A stretch of DNA of 64,000 bases. It comes from Spongiihabitans sp965206355. GTDB taxonomy: Bacteria > Pseudomonadota > Gammaproteobacteria > Arenicellales > Poriferihabitantaceae. How positions within the stretch are numbered: the stretch's first letter is position 1; each line of letters begins with the position of its first letter. The notes beneath the pieces are model-generated. The model was not told where the DNA came from, made no database searches, and was given only the letters and a program-made list of their open reading frames with translations. The stretch spans positions 248,001 to 312,000 of the forward strand of contig OZ242212.1 of NCBI GenBank assembly GCA_965206355.1. Reading direction: 5' to 3'. The translations under genes and the position numbers were made by a program. This document shows positions 53,991 to 62,738 of the stretch, in pieces.

Positions 53991-54773
53991 TTATCTCAAG
54001 AAATCTTGTCTTCTTAGCTCTATGAAACGCTTATGTGATTTTGTCATCAACATTAGCTTGCGAATCCCTAACTTTACTTGCGCTATCGTTCGTTTTATTC
54101 CAAAAATCCACGTTCGTTTTCTTATTGAATTGTGAGTTGATGATGAACCGACCAATTTTTTATATTCTCCTCCTAAATTATAATATTCGTAGAACACGAG
54201 TTGCACAGCGATGGCGGGCTCTATTTGAAAGGATTTTAAAGTGTAGCAACCCGGAATATGAGCATCGGCTGGAGATATACCTTTTTGATATTCGTATTCT
54301 AATAATTTTTTAGCACCAGATGGATAGATCACATAAGCCCCTGCCCCTGCCCCTCCTAAATATAGTTTAAATAGTTTATGGCTATGGATTAGTGTTTCTC
54401 CAGTTTTTGCAACATATTTCTTTTTAGCAAAAACTTCAAGATTAACCAAATCAATATCAATACATTCGCCGAGTTCAGCTAATATTTCAGGTGTATTCTT
54501 TGACAATAACACATCATCTTCCAAAATAAGTGCTGGGTGATTGCCAGCAATGACTGTTTGCCAAATATTACGATGAGAAAAATAACACGCTATTTCTGCC
54601 GCCCCTAATGGTCTTTGCCAATCATAATAATGCTTGCGGATGATTTTATCATCAATATCATCGGCACTAGTTGCGATGAGAATGGTATAGCCTAATCCTA
54701 GTTTTTGTAATTGCTTCTCTTGAAATGTTCGCCGTTTTGTCTCACTCGGCAAATTAATGACAAATACTTCCAT
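53991..54773 (-). CDS. Glycosyltransferase family 25
   Basis: The 260-residue protein opens VFVINLPSETKRRTFQEKQL, has LGAAEIACYFSHRNIWQ and the acidic motif LILEDDVLL, all typical of GT25 (LOS beta-galactosyltransferase family). It should add a sugar to lipooligosaccharide or capsule at the cytoplasmic face. It lies 8 bp before the GT10 gene. Confidence 0.88.
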   Translation of the reverse strand: MEVFVINLPSETKRRTFQEKQLQKLGLGYTILIATSADDIDDKIIRKHYYDWQRPLGAAEIACYFSHRNIWQTVIAGNHPALILEDDVLLSKNTPEILAELGECIDIDLVNLEVFAKKKYVAKTGETLIHSHKLFKLYLGGAGAGAYVIYPSGAKKLLEYEYQKGISPADAHIPGCYTLKSFQIEPAIAVQLVFYEYYNLGGEYKKLVGSSSTHNSIRKRTWIFGIKRTIAQVKLGIRKLMLMTKSHKRFIELRRQDFLR

Positions 54774-54784
54774 CTATTATTCCC

Positions 54785-55531
54785 CTATTTTATTTTCACT
54801 ATTTTTTCATCAAAACAGTTTCTAACCACTATTCCACTTCGCCATAAAGGGCGGGACAATTCATTTTTTATTTTATTTAATAATTTCTTTTTTTGTGTGG
54901 TAATAGTTGAGCCGCCGATTGCGAAATCCTGATGAGATATACAACCTATTCCCAACGACCATGTTTGTACGCCATGTTGCCAAATCATTTGTTGTAATGT
55001 ATCAACTGGTGCTTTAAAATTTTTTATATGACATAAGAATTTTCGCACCGCTTTCTTCCCATAAATCGCTCCTTGATTTTTAAGCGGTGGTGTTTGATAA
55101 CGAATAAGGTTAATACCGTTAATGGTTTTTCTTTGTTTAATTATTGTTCCTTTTTTCCCCGATAAATCAATAATAATATTTTCATCCATACCCTCAAATA
55201 GCGAGACTATTGTTTCTTGAAAATTATTACCAATCTTAATATCGTCCTCCATTACCACACATGCTTTGGCACGATGATCGGCTACTATTTGCCATGCTTT
55301 GTGCCAACTCAAGGCGCAACCAATCTCTCCAGCAGACAAAGTAGCATAATGTTGCCACGAATCTCGAGATTGTTGCTGGTATGATTGTAGCATTTCGATA
55401 TTGATTTTGATGCCATCAACCGCATCTATTCTTTCAAAAGGTATAGCCAATTGATATAATTGCTTCGTCATATAGTCCAGCCGATTTAGACTCCTATCTA
55501 AATTAATGACATAAACAGGTACGTTGTTCAT
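54785..55531 (-). CDS. Glycosyltransferase family 25, second copy
   Basis: From the chosen ATG (MNNVPVYVINLDRSLNRLDY) the protein has about 248 residues. It shows LSAGEIGCALSWHKAWQ and CVVMEDDIKI, matching the other GT25 gene in layout; the two may be distant paralogues. The frame is open 72 codons further upstream, overlapping the previous gene, without similarity. It starts 10 bp after that gene. Confidence 0.87.
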   Translation of the reverse strand: MNNVPVYVINLDRSLNRLDYMTKQLYQLAIPFERIDAVDGIKINIEMLQSYQQQSRDSWQHYATLSAGEIGCALSWHKAWQIVADHRAKACVVMEDDIKIGNNFQETIVSLFEGMDENIIIDLSGKKGTIIKQRKTINGINLIRYQTPPLKNQGAIYGKKAVRKFLCHIKNFKAPVDTLQQMIWQHGVQTWSLGIGCISHQDFAIGGSTITTQKKKLLNKIKNELSRPLWRSGIVVRNCFDEKIVKIK

Positions 55532-55541
55532 TGCCCTTTGT

Positions 55542-56306
55542 TCATAATGTCTTCCAATAGTCGGCAATCCACGGCGATGGCTGGATATGGCGATACCATT
55601 TACCACTAATGCCTTTAATAGCTTCGGCTGGATTAGGTAGCCCGTGAAATAAAATAATTCTGGCATTGTTGGGAATGCTCGGCGCTTCAAACCATGATTT
55701 TGTCCATGATGGACAACAACGGTACTTAAAACTCGGCACCCAATCATCCTGCCAAAATTTGAGTTTACCCCGCTTGTGCATTTCGTTGGATAAATAGGCT
55801 TGTTCGTGACGTACCTGTTTTTTTATCTGATGAAAATTTTGCTCAAAAAACGTAAGAATCTGTGGGTGTTGCCCGGGTTCAAAGCGAAACACTGAGGAAT
55901 TACCCTGCATTTTTTCAGGTGTTTTTTTGTCGTGTGCGATAAAAAAATCACCTGCAACAGTGAAAAAATCATCCAAAGCACCCACAATAACGACATCCAA
56001 ATCTAAAAACAGGGTTCTGCCAGAGAGCCCGCCAAAACCTTTGGCAAATACTGTCAGTTTACGCCAACCCCGTTCGGGTGTGTTTTTTAGTACATTTGAT
56101 TTAGGTGAATCAGACAATTTAGGCAAGGCTAACTCGGGCAGGGTTTGTATTTCTACTTGTGGGTGAATATACTTGGCATCATCCGTGAAGCAAATAAACC
56201 TGAAGGGAAAACTCAGATTGCGCGATACCATACCATAAAGTCGGTTAACATAATCAGCAGGGAACTTACTGCCCCACTTCATACAAATAACATTCACCTT
56301 GTTCAT
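55542..56306 (-). CDS. Glycosyltransferase with a DxD motif
   Basis: The 254-residue protein has the sugar-nucleotide and metal site in GRTLFLDLDVVIVGALDDFF and the late HGLPNPAEAIKG. It opens NVICMKWGSKFPADYVNRLY, as in bacterial glycosyltransferases of GT8-like fold. The donor and acceptor sugars are unknown. It is first of the four-gene surface-sugar set and less A+T-rich than the next three. Confidence 0.78.
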   Translation of the reverse strand: MNKVNVICMKWGSKFPADYVNRLYGMVSRNLSFPFRFICFTDDAKYIHPQVEIQTLPELALPKLSDSPKSNVLKNTPERGWRKLTVFAKGFGGLSGRTLFLDLDVVIVGALDDFFTVAGDFFIAHDKKTPEKMQGNSSVFRFEPGQHPQILTFFEQNFHQIKKQVRHEQAYLSNEMHKRGKLKFWQDDWVPSFKYRCCPSWTKSWFEAPSIPNNARIILFHGLPNPAEAIKGISGKWYRHIQPSPWIADYWKTL

Positions 56307-56388
56307 TTTCTATTTTTATCGTTTGGGATATTTGAGCAAGCAAATAACCCATTATCTCACTGCCATCCTACTGATTGAAACGGAACGG

Positions 56389-57381
56389 TTAGCGTAGGCT
56401 CATTATCTGTTTCCAAAGGGTGTTGGAGATTGATACGCCAACTTCCTTTGCAAACAAATCCAGAAATGAGGGTTTTAAAGTGTATTCAATCACTTGTTCA
56501 GCGCCAATAATATCTCTGGCAATTTGATTGACACTACCAAACTGGTCAATTAAACCCAGTGTGCGCGCTTTTTGTCCGCTCCAGAATAAGCCGCTGAAAA
56601 TTTCATCATCGTCTTGCAAGCGGTCGCCTCTGCCTGTTTTTACCGCACCGATAAATTGCTGGTGGACGTCATCTAACACCGTCTGCACATGTTGCTTGTG
56701 GGCAGGGTCAAGCGGACTGAACGGGTCTAACAATCCCTTATTTTTTCCGGCAGTGATAAGCCTGCGTTCAACACCTAATTGCCGCATGGTCTCGACAAAT
56801 CCAAAACCATCCATCCGCACCCCAATCGAACCGATAATACTGGACGGATGTGCAAATATCTCATCCGCAGCCACAGCCACATAGTAACCCCCTGATGCGC
56901 AAAGATCGGTAACAGCGACATAGAACGGTTTATCAGGATAGCGCATTTTCAGGCGACCGATTTCTTCGTTGATTTGCGCTGACTGCACCGGATTTCCGCC
57001 CGGACTGTTGATACGCAGTATTACCCCAGTCGAAAATTCGGCAGCAAAGGCATCCGCTAAACTTTGATTGATTCGATCTGCGGAAACATCATAATCAGAG
57101 ATGATGCCGTTTAACTCAACCAGCGCGGTATGTGTTTCGGTGAAAACATCCCCATCACCCGCTTGGAATTGGAAATAGAAAATGGTAATCGTTGTGATAT
57201 AACCGAAAAATAGTAGTTTTATGGCAATTCCCCAGCGTCGTTTCGCTTTTTTTTCCTTGATATAGTCGCGCACCAGCATAGCCAGTATTCGGCTATTTTC
57301 CACACTTTGCCGATCTGATGATGATACCGCTGCTGCCGAGACTGGCGGTGATGGTGGTTTTGTTCTTTTTCTGAAAATCAT
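56389..57381 (-). CDS. S49-family signal peptide peptidase (SppA/SohB type)
   Basis: The 330-residue protein has one membrane helix (about 46-66) and the S49 domain: GVILRINSPGGNPVQSAQINEEI, the catalytic serine in DLCASGGYYVAVAADEIFA, SIIGSIGVRM and the lysine region ITAGKNKGLLDPFSPLDP. It cleaves remnant signal peptides or membrane proteins in the periplasm. Short, single-domain form. Confidence 0.9.
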   Translation of the reverse strand: MIFRKRTKPPSPPVSAAAVSSSDRQSVENSRILAMLVRDYIKEKKAKRRWGIAIKLLFFGYITTITIFYFQFQAGDGDVFTETHTALVELNGIISDYDVSADRINQSLADAFAAEFSTGVILRINSPGGNPVQSAQINEEIGRLKMRYPDKPFYVAVTDLCASGGYYVAVAADEIFAHPSSIIGSIGVRMDGFGFVETMRQLGVERRLITAGKNKGLLDPFSPLDPAHKQHVQTVLDDVHQQFIGAVKTGRGDRLQDDDEIFSGLFWSGQKARTLGLIDQFGSVNQIARDIIGAEQVIEYTLKPSFLDLFAKEVGVSISNTLWKQIMSLR

Positions 57382-58335
57382 CTTGTTACACCCAAATTAT
57401 GTCAATTCAAACTCTTATAAAATAACACGCCGTAAAATAACGCAACACAAAATAATGTGGGCAAGTCAACTGACCACACCAGTGGCATTATTCAAATAAC
57501 GCCCGCCTCTTTCCATTCTGTCAATTCCGCAACACTATACCCCAAAATATCAGCCAGAACAGCTTCGGTATCGGCACCATGAACTGGCGGTGCTTTGACA
57601 TATTCAATTGCTGTCTTGGAAAACTTCAACGGATTAGCCACGCCAGGCACGGTGCCCACAACGGCGTGTGGTAAATCAACTTGCATCTCTCTGGCAATGA
57701 TCTGCGGTTGCTTAAACACCTGTTCAATGTTGTTGATTGCCGAACACGGCACCCCCGCGTCAGCCAACACCCTCAACCAAAACGCGCTGGAATGTTTGCT
57801 AATTTCGCTAGCGATTATATCAACTAAAGTCAGGCGATTTTCTATCCGATTGGCATTACTTAAATACTGGGGGTCATCGGCGATTGTCGCCAGTCCGATA
57901 ACCTGACAAAGCATCTTGAATTGTTGGTCGTTACCCACTGCGATAATAATGTCACCATCACGGGTTGCGAAGGGCTGATAGGGCGTGAGATTAGGGTGTT
58001 GATTGCCGGTGCGCACGGGTATCTGCCCGCCGATCAGATAATTCATTGCTTGATTGGCTAACCAACCCACCTGACAGTCCAGTAAGGCCAGATCAATATA
58101 CTGCCCTTGCTTGGTCTGGTTACGGTGGTATAGCGCGGAAAGAATACCTATGGTCGCATATAAACCGGTATTGATATCAGCAATCGGCACACCAACCCCG
58201 CTGCGGTGCGCCACCCAGGCGGTTATCGGGTTGTCCGGTAATGCTCATCAGCCCGCCCAAGCCCTGAATTAAATAGTCATAACCCGGCTGGCTCGCCATC
58301 GGTCCGGTTTGCCCGAAACCCGTTATCGATAAATA

Positions 58336-58474
58336 GAGACCTTTGCACGAAAGCCATTTCACCTGCATGCTGCGTTAAAATCGTACTCAATCGGTCATTT
58401 ATAAGCATAAACTCCCTCATTCCGTGCGTTTTTGCCTTGCCTGAAAGTGAAATCATCTTCCGTGCAAAGGTCTC
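58336..58474 (-). mobile_element. MITE copy 7, 139 bp, inside the CoA-transferase gene
   Basis: Starts GAGACCTTTGCACGAAAG and ends CCGTGCAAAGGTCTC with AAATA directly repeated on both flanks. Removing the element and one AAATA restores the CoA-transferase frame (…NPTLIYLSITGFGQTG), which proves insertion into a coding gene. Confidence 0.95.
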
Positions 58475-58761
58475 AAATAAATAAGTGTCGGATTTATTTT
58501 CGACAAAGACGCATAGTCCAGCCCCATTTTCGCCAGCCTACCCACCTTGAAATTTTCGATAAAAATGTCTGACTGTGCTGCTAGTTTTCTGAGTATCTCC
58601 ACCCCTTTTTCAGTCTTCAAATTGATGGTAACTGAAGATTTATTACGGTTAGCACTACAAAAATAAGCCGCATCACCTGTCTCGTTACCATTCTCATCTT
58701 GCAACCACGGCGGCCTCCATTTTCGTGTATCGTCGCCACCATCAGGATGCTCAATTTTTAT

Positions 58762-58789
58762 GGGATTTATATACTTGACTCCCTCGCTT
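58762..58789 (+). repeat. Left terminal inverted repeat of the IS1595-type transposon
   Basis: 28 bp, identical to the reverse complement of 62529-62556. It contains TTGACT, which serves as a -35 box for the transposase promoter. Confidence 0.95.
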
Positions 58790-58803
58790 TTTTAGAGGAT
58801 AAT
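58775..58803 (+). promoter_or_regulatory. Transposase promoter starting inside the left repeat
   Basis: TTGACT (58775-58780), 17-bp spacer, GATAAT (58798-58803), 25 bp before the transposase ATG. The -35 is in the terminal repeat, the -10 outside it. The right repeat has the same TTGACT but no -10 at the right distance. Confidence 0.65.
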
Positions 58804-58828
58804 TCCTTTATCAACTAAAGGAAAAACC

Positions 58829-59749
58829 ATGAACGACAATATCACTATTAGTACATTCCAGCTTTTCAAAATGTTTCCAGATCAGGAAACAGCCCGCAGT
58901 TACCTTGAGTCGCGTTTGTGGCCTAATGGTGTACGTTGTCCTTGCTGCGGGCTTGGAGATCGTATAACCATTCGTAAGAATGGCTTCTATCGTTGTAATC
59001 AGTGTAAAGAGGATTTTACAGTTCGTACTGGAACGATTTTTGAGCGATCTCATGTGCCACTTCATAAGTGGATTTACGCGATGTATTTATTGATTACATC
59101 ACGCAAAGGTATTTCTTCGATGCAGCTTTCAAAAGAAATTGGTATAACCCAAAAATCAGCTTGGTTTGTTTTACAACGGTTACGCGAAGCTTGTGGGAGC
59201 GACTTAACCACGTTGTACGGTGTTGTCGAAGTAGATGAGACTTACGTTGGTGGCAAAGAGAAAAACAAGCATTATTCAAAGAAAACGAAGGCTGGACGTG
59301 GGCCTGTTGGAAAAGCAGCAGTAGTTGGAATGAGAGAACGGGGCGGGCATACCAAAGCAAAGATCATTAAAGACGTGAATACTGGTTCGTTACATCAAAC
59401 CATAAATGAGAACGTCGAAGTCGGTTCCACGATTCATACAGATAACCATGCGGGATATAATGGGTTGGATGGAATGTTCTTTCAGCATGAAAAGATCAAC
59501 CATAGTGCTGGTGAATATGTTCGAAATGGGGTCAGCACCAATAGCATTGAGAGTGTTTGGGCGGTGCTAAAACGCGGCCTGCATGGAGTTTATCATCATG
59601 CCAGCAATAAGCATCTTGGTCGTTACATAAATGAATTCACTTTCCGACTGAATGATGGAAATGTACAACGGCACACATTGGAACGTCTCGAAAGTTTGGT
59701 TAAAGCAACTATAAGCAAAAGAATTACTTATACAGACTTGATAGCATGA
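58829..59749 (+). CDS. tnp: IS1595-family transposase
   Basis: The 306-residue protein has an N-terminal zinc ribbon (CPCC at 37-40, CNQC at 56-59), a helix-turn-helix region (GISSMQLSKEIGITQKSAW) and a DDE-type core: D136 in VEVDETYVGGKEK, D205 in STIHTDNHAGYNG and E241 in NSIESVWAVLKRG. It cuts and joins the terminal repeats. A ribosome site (AAAGGAAAA) precedes the ATG. No damage is visible. Confidence 0.96.
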   Translation: MNDNITISTFQLFKMFPDQETARSYLESRLWPNGVRCPCCGLGDRITIRKNGFYRCNQCKEDFTVRTGTIFERSHVPLHKWIYAMYLLITSRKGISSMQLSKEIGITQKSAWFVLQRLREACGSDLTTLYGVVEVDETYVGGKEKNKHYSKKTKAGRGPVGKAAVVGMRERGGHTKAKIIKDVNTGSLHQTINENVEVGSTIHTDNHAGYNGLDGMFFQHEKINHSAGEYVRNGVSTNSIESVWAVLKRGLHGVYHHASNKHLGRYINEFTFRLNDGNVQRHTLERLESLVKATISKRITYTDLIA

Positions 59750-59877
59750 AACGGAGACTACCAAAAGAATTAAATAAAATTGCTGATGTAGTTCTTGCTT
59801 ATCGTACAAAAAAGAAGAAAGTAAAGACCAAAAATGTGGAGAATCGAAGTAAGCCGAAAAAGGTTAAAGTTCCTTAG
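59746..59877 (+). CDS. 43-residue basic protein coupled to the transposase
   Basis: The ATG overlaps the transposase TGA (ATGA). The product starts MKRRLPKELNKIADVVLAYR and ends in a lysine-rich tail (KKKKVKTKN…KPKKVKVP). It has no homology I can name with certainty, but similar short genes seem to follow transposases in this IS group. It may help or limit transposition. Its last 14 bases overlap the convergent methylase gene. Confidence 0.6.
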   Translation: MKRRLPKELNKIADVVLAYRTKKKKVKTKNVENRSKPKKVKVP

Positions 59878-62455
59878 TGTGCAATCTAACCTTATTAGCT
59901 TCATTCAATGCTGAAACATGCTTCATAAATGTTTTTACTTCTGCAAGTGCCTGAATACGTAATTCTCCTTGTGGCATCGGGATCATAAACTCATTTTTCC
60001 AAACATCTCGCTTTAGTTCAGGTTGGCTGGCAGTTTGAGCTAAATAATAATTTTGTGCTCTTGCATATTCGCTCCGCAATACATACCAAAGCAATTTTCC
60101 TTGTTCGGCTGAATTTGGCCGGATAACAAGAAACCCCGATGTGCATATTGCTCCATCATATTCATTTGGCACTAACACAACAGTCCCTCTTGAACTGTTA
60201 TTAATGGCAATTAGCACATCGCCAGTTTTAACCTGATATTGGCCCCTGGAAGGAAGCTCATCAATTTCCCCTTCAATATGCTTAACGATTAACCCATACG
60301 GAGTAACATCACCAATTTCAATGTATTTCAGGATTTTGTTATCGTCTTTGAATTTGTCTTTTTCTTTTCTGCTGATTACGGGGGCAGTTTTAAAATCCTT
60401 CCCGTGATACAGCTTAATTTCTCCTTTTTTCTCTTTATCCTTTAGCACCTTGCGTAATTTTTTTAAATCAGGGGAATAATAAAATGAATCAAAACGCTCT
60501 ATCTGTAGCTCTTCTGGTGGTAGTAGCCAAACTTGCTGAGGACATTCCAGAGTTTCATAAGGGTCTTGGTTTTGTTTAATAACCTCGCTAAATTTACCAG
60601 TTCTCTTCCAATCAAAATAAATCATGAGAATGTCTACCAGATTATTTCTTTCCATGGTGTCCTTTGAATGGCTGTCGTGTCCTATGTTGTTGGTCACTGA
60701 CATAAAAATATGCCCTTGTTCTTCTGCGCTATCTTGTTTTTTCCTTAGATGAACAATAGAGGTTTTTATATTTGCTTGAGCTTTGAAAAAGGCATTAAAG
60801 GGCAATGAATGAACTCCCATCAAAATAAATTTATCCAACAACCACTTTCTAACCTGGACCCGAGTTTTCCCATTTAAAACAGTATCATCAATAACTATAA
60901 GAATCTCTCCTTTTGGTCTTAATAATTCATAGTAACGATCAAGGAAAAGGAGATTAGATTTTACATTTTTAAGGCCAGTAGCAATTCCTCGTTGCTTTAA
61001 TATCCGATTTTCATCATCGTTGTCTACAGTGTAGCTCATGCTAAACGGGGGATTTGTTAATACCAAATCAAAAGATTCCGGGGTTAACTTATTAATATGG
61101 TCTGTTACTTCATCGTTTCGTTCAGATGTCATATCATCAGTTAATTGAGGGGTGCTGTCTAAACCGTCTCCGTGAAAAATATGACTGCCTCCATCGCCAT
61201 GTAGATACATGTTTATTCTGGCAACTCGTGAAACTCTTTCATTCCCTTCTACTCCGAATAAATGCTTGTCACATACTTTTGTCACTAATACCTGTTTCTC
61301 TTTATTTGTAAGTCGCCTATCATTTCTTATTGCAGCAACAAGATAGGCCATTACTTCTATTAAGAACCCTCCCGTACCAGCACACGCGTCAATTACTCTA
61401 GGCGGGTTGGTAATATCACACCCATAAAGGGCAGTACGGGCCATAAAATCAACAACAGGCCGCGGAGTAAAATATTGACCTAGCTCTTTTCCTCTGACCG
61501 ATTGATTTAAAAATCGCTCAAACATGCGACCATTTAAATCTTCATCAATTGCACTGAGATTAACATTTTCAAATCGGTTTATCAGTTCTTTGCATGTACT
61601 AGCACTAAGTCTGAGTTTTTCATCAGTATCAAAAATTCGTTTCTTTCCTTTCTTTATTGAGGCCTCAAGCTTATCCCTCAATTGTATAAAGAGAATATCT
61701 CGAACCGGATGCGTTGAGGTTTTCTCTGAGCTTTTCAGCCAGTCCAGAGTTAATGGGATTTCATTTCTTGATATATCATTATCTAGATTCTGCCGTTTTT
61801 TATCTTCACGAATCTTGATAAATACAAATTTACAAAATTCGTAAAAGGCATCTGTAGGGCTGAGCTTTTCTTTCTTCCAGATAAGGTCATGGCATTCATC
61901 AAATAGAGCATTAAGATCGGCTGGTGGGATAGTCTCAAAAACATTTTCATCTTTTTTGTGCAGTCTTCTTGTTTTATAACGGATGTAGTTTTTAAGCGTA
62001 ACAAAAGGAGGCGACCCACTAGAAAAATCCTCAAGCCTTAAAGTCACCAAAGGAGTTGATCGGTCATGGGGGTATAATGCTGTCATCAAGCCATTGGTAA
62101 TCAATAGCCATTCAATTCCTTTTTCCCCGTTCTTTAATCCTTGATTATGGCTTAATGCATAGCTAGCAGCCTGACCCCAATGTGAAGATATAGCTTCTGT
62201 GGGGGCTTTAGCTTCAACAACCGTGCTGGCAAAACCATCAGGGTCAATCAGTAAAAAATCAACTTCCAGCGTTTTTTTCTTTGACCCCTCATAACCAATT
62301 AGCTTTGAGACTTTTTCTTTTGGTAAAATGGCATTGGATGGATAGCCCATCTCTGCAAAGAGTGGGGCTACAAATCTTGTTTCAACCTGAGCTTCATTTT
62401 TAAAATTGGCATCAACAGAAAATAGCGTACTATAACTTATTGATTTTTTCGGCAT
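59864..62455 (-). CDS. Single-chain type IIG-like restriction-modification protein (cargo of the transposon)
   Basis: The 863-residue protein joins three functions. Residues 1-160 resemble the type I HsdR N-terminal nuclease fold, with D66 (LEVDFLLIDPDG) and E81-x-K83 (VVEAKAP) of a PD-(D/E)XK site. Residues about 180-600 are an HsdM-type adenine methylase: helical part, GQYFTP (326-331), motif I DACAGTGGF (356-364) and motif IV NPPF (468-471). Residues about 690-863 look like one HsdS target-recognition domain (GDVTPYGLIVKHIEGEIDEL, NSSRGTVVLVP) with a final helix. So it could cut and methylate on its own. One recognition domain instead of two is unusual. A TATAAT lies upstream at complement 62477-62482 within an inverted repeat ATTGC…GCAAT. 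Confidence 0.85.
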   Translation of the reverse strand: MPKKSISYSTLFSVDANFKNEAQVETRFVAPLFAEMGYPSNAILPKEKVSKLIGYEGSKKKTLEVDFLLIDPDGFASTVVEAKAPTEAISSHWGQAASYALSHNQGLKNGEKGIEWLLITNGLMTALYPHDRSTPLVTLRLEDFSSGSPPFVTLKNYIRYKTRRLHKKDENVFETIPPADLNALFDECHDLIWKKEKLSPTDAFYEFCKFVFIKIREDKKRQNLDNDISRNEIPLTLDWLKSSEKTSTHPVRDILFIQLRDKLEASIKKGKKRIFDTDEKLRLSASTCKELINRFENVNLSAIDEDLNGRMFERFLNQSVRGKELGQYFTPRPVVDFMARTALYGCDITNPPRVIDACAGTGGFLIEVMAYLVAAIRNDRRLTNKEKQVLVTKVCDKHLFGVEGNERVSRVARINMYLHGDGGSHIFHGDGLDSTPQLTDDMTSERNDEVTDHINKLTPESFDLVLTNPPFSMSYTVDNDDENRILKQRGIATGLKNVKSNLLFLDRYYELLRPKGEILIVIDDTVLNGKTRVQVRKWLLDKFILMGVHSLPFNAFFKAQANIKTSIVHLRKKQDSAEEQGHIFMSVTNNIGHDSHSKDTMERNNLVDILMIYFDWKRTGKFSEVIKQNQDPYETLECPQQVWLLPPEELQIERFDSFYYSPDLKKLRKVLKDKEKKGEIKLYHGKDFKTAPVISRKEKDKFKDDNKILKYIEIGDVTPYGLIVKHIEGEIDELPSRGQYQVKTGDVLIAINNSSRGTVVLVPNEYDGAICTSGFLVIRPNSAEQGKLLWYVLRSEYARAQNYYLAQTASQPELKRDVWKNEFMIPMPQGELRIQALAEVKTFMKHVSALNEANKVRLHTKEL

Positions 62456-62528
62456 TTATTTAAGCTAACATTGCAAATTATAATGTAGCAATATTACATA
62501 GATAAATTAAAAAACACAAGGCTGATTT

Positions 62529-62556
62529 AAGCGAGGGAGTCAAGTATATAAATCCC
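62529..62556 (-). repeat. Right terminal inverted repeat of the IS1595-type transposon
   Basis: 28 bp, the exact inverted copy of 58762-58789. ATTTTTAT follows directly as the second half of the target duplication. Confidence 0.95.
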
Positions 62557-62738
62557 ATTTTTATCACCTGTGCCCCAAGATCACCTAACAGTTGCGTACA
62601 CCAAGGTCCGGCAAGTACCCGCGTCAAATCCAGTACTCGAACACCCTTCAACGCTCCTGCCACAAAGCCCTCCTCAAATTATCAATGACAAACCCTACTC
62701 TTGATAAGAAAGGTGGCGTAAAATGTCGACGGGAAGTT

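Larger units (their letters stand above)
58762..62556 (+). mobile_element. IS1595-family transposon with a restriction-modification cargo gene, 3,795 bp
   Basis: Perfect 28-bp terminal inverted repeats start GGGATTTATATACTTGACTC at both ends (58762-58789 and 62529-62556). The 8-bp target duplication ATTTTTAT lies at 58754-58761 and 62557-62564; 8 bp is the size known for the IS1595 family. Inside are the transposase (58829-59749), a 43-residue gene overlapping its stop, and a convergent 863-residue nuclease-methylase gene (59864-62455). I recall that this family has members with passenger genes. The perfect ends and intact genes suggest recent arrival. Confidence 0.95.
57492..62663 (-). pseudogene. 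Family III CoA-transferase gene, broken by two insertions and a frameshift
   Basis: Three pieces belong to one gene. 62663-62557 (GTG start with ribosome site GGAGGG) encodes KGVRVLDLTRVLAGPWCTQL and the lead-in to VIK. 58753-58475 goes on with IEHPDGGDDTRKWRPPWLQD. 58335-57492 has LSITGFGQTGPMASQPGYDY and, one base out of frame from about 58200, GVGVPIADINTGLYATIGIL to the end. The 3,795-bp IS1595-type transposon separates pieces one and two; MITE copy 7 separates two and three. Without both and their target duplications the frame joins exactly and would give about 409 residues, normal for the family. The frameshift near 58195-58210 is a third, independent lesion. It follows acetoacetyl-CoA synthetase on the same strand. 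Confidence 0.9.
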
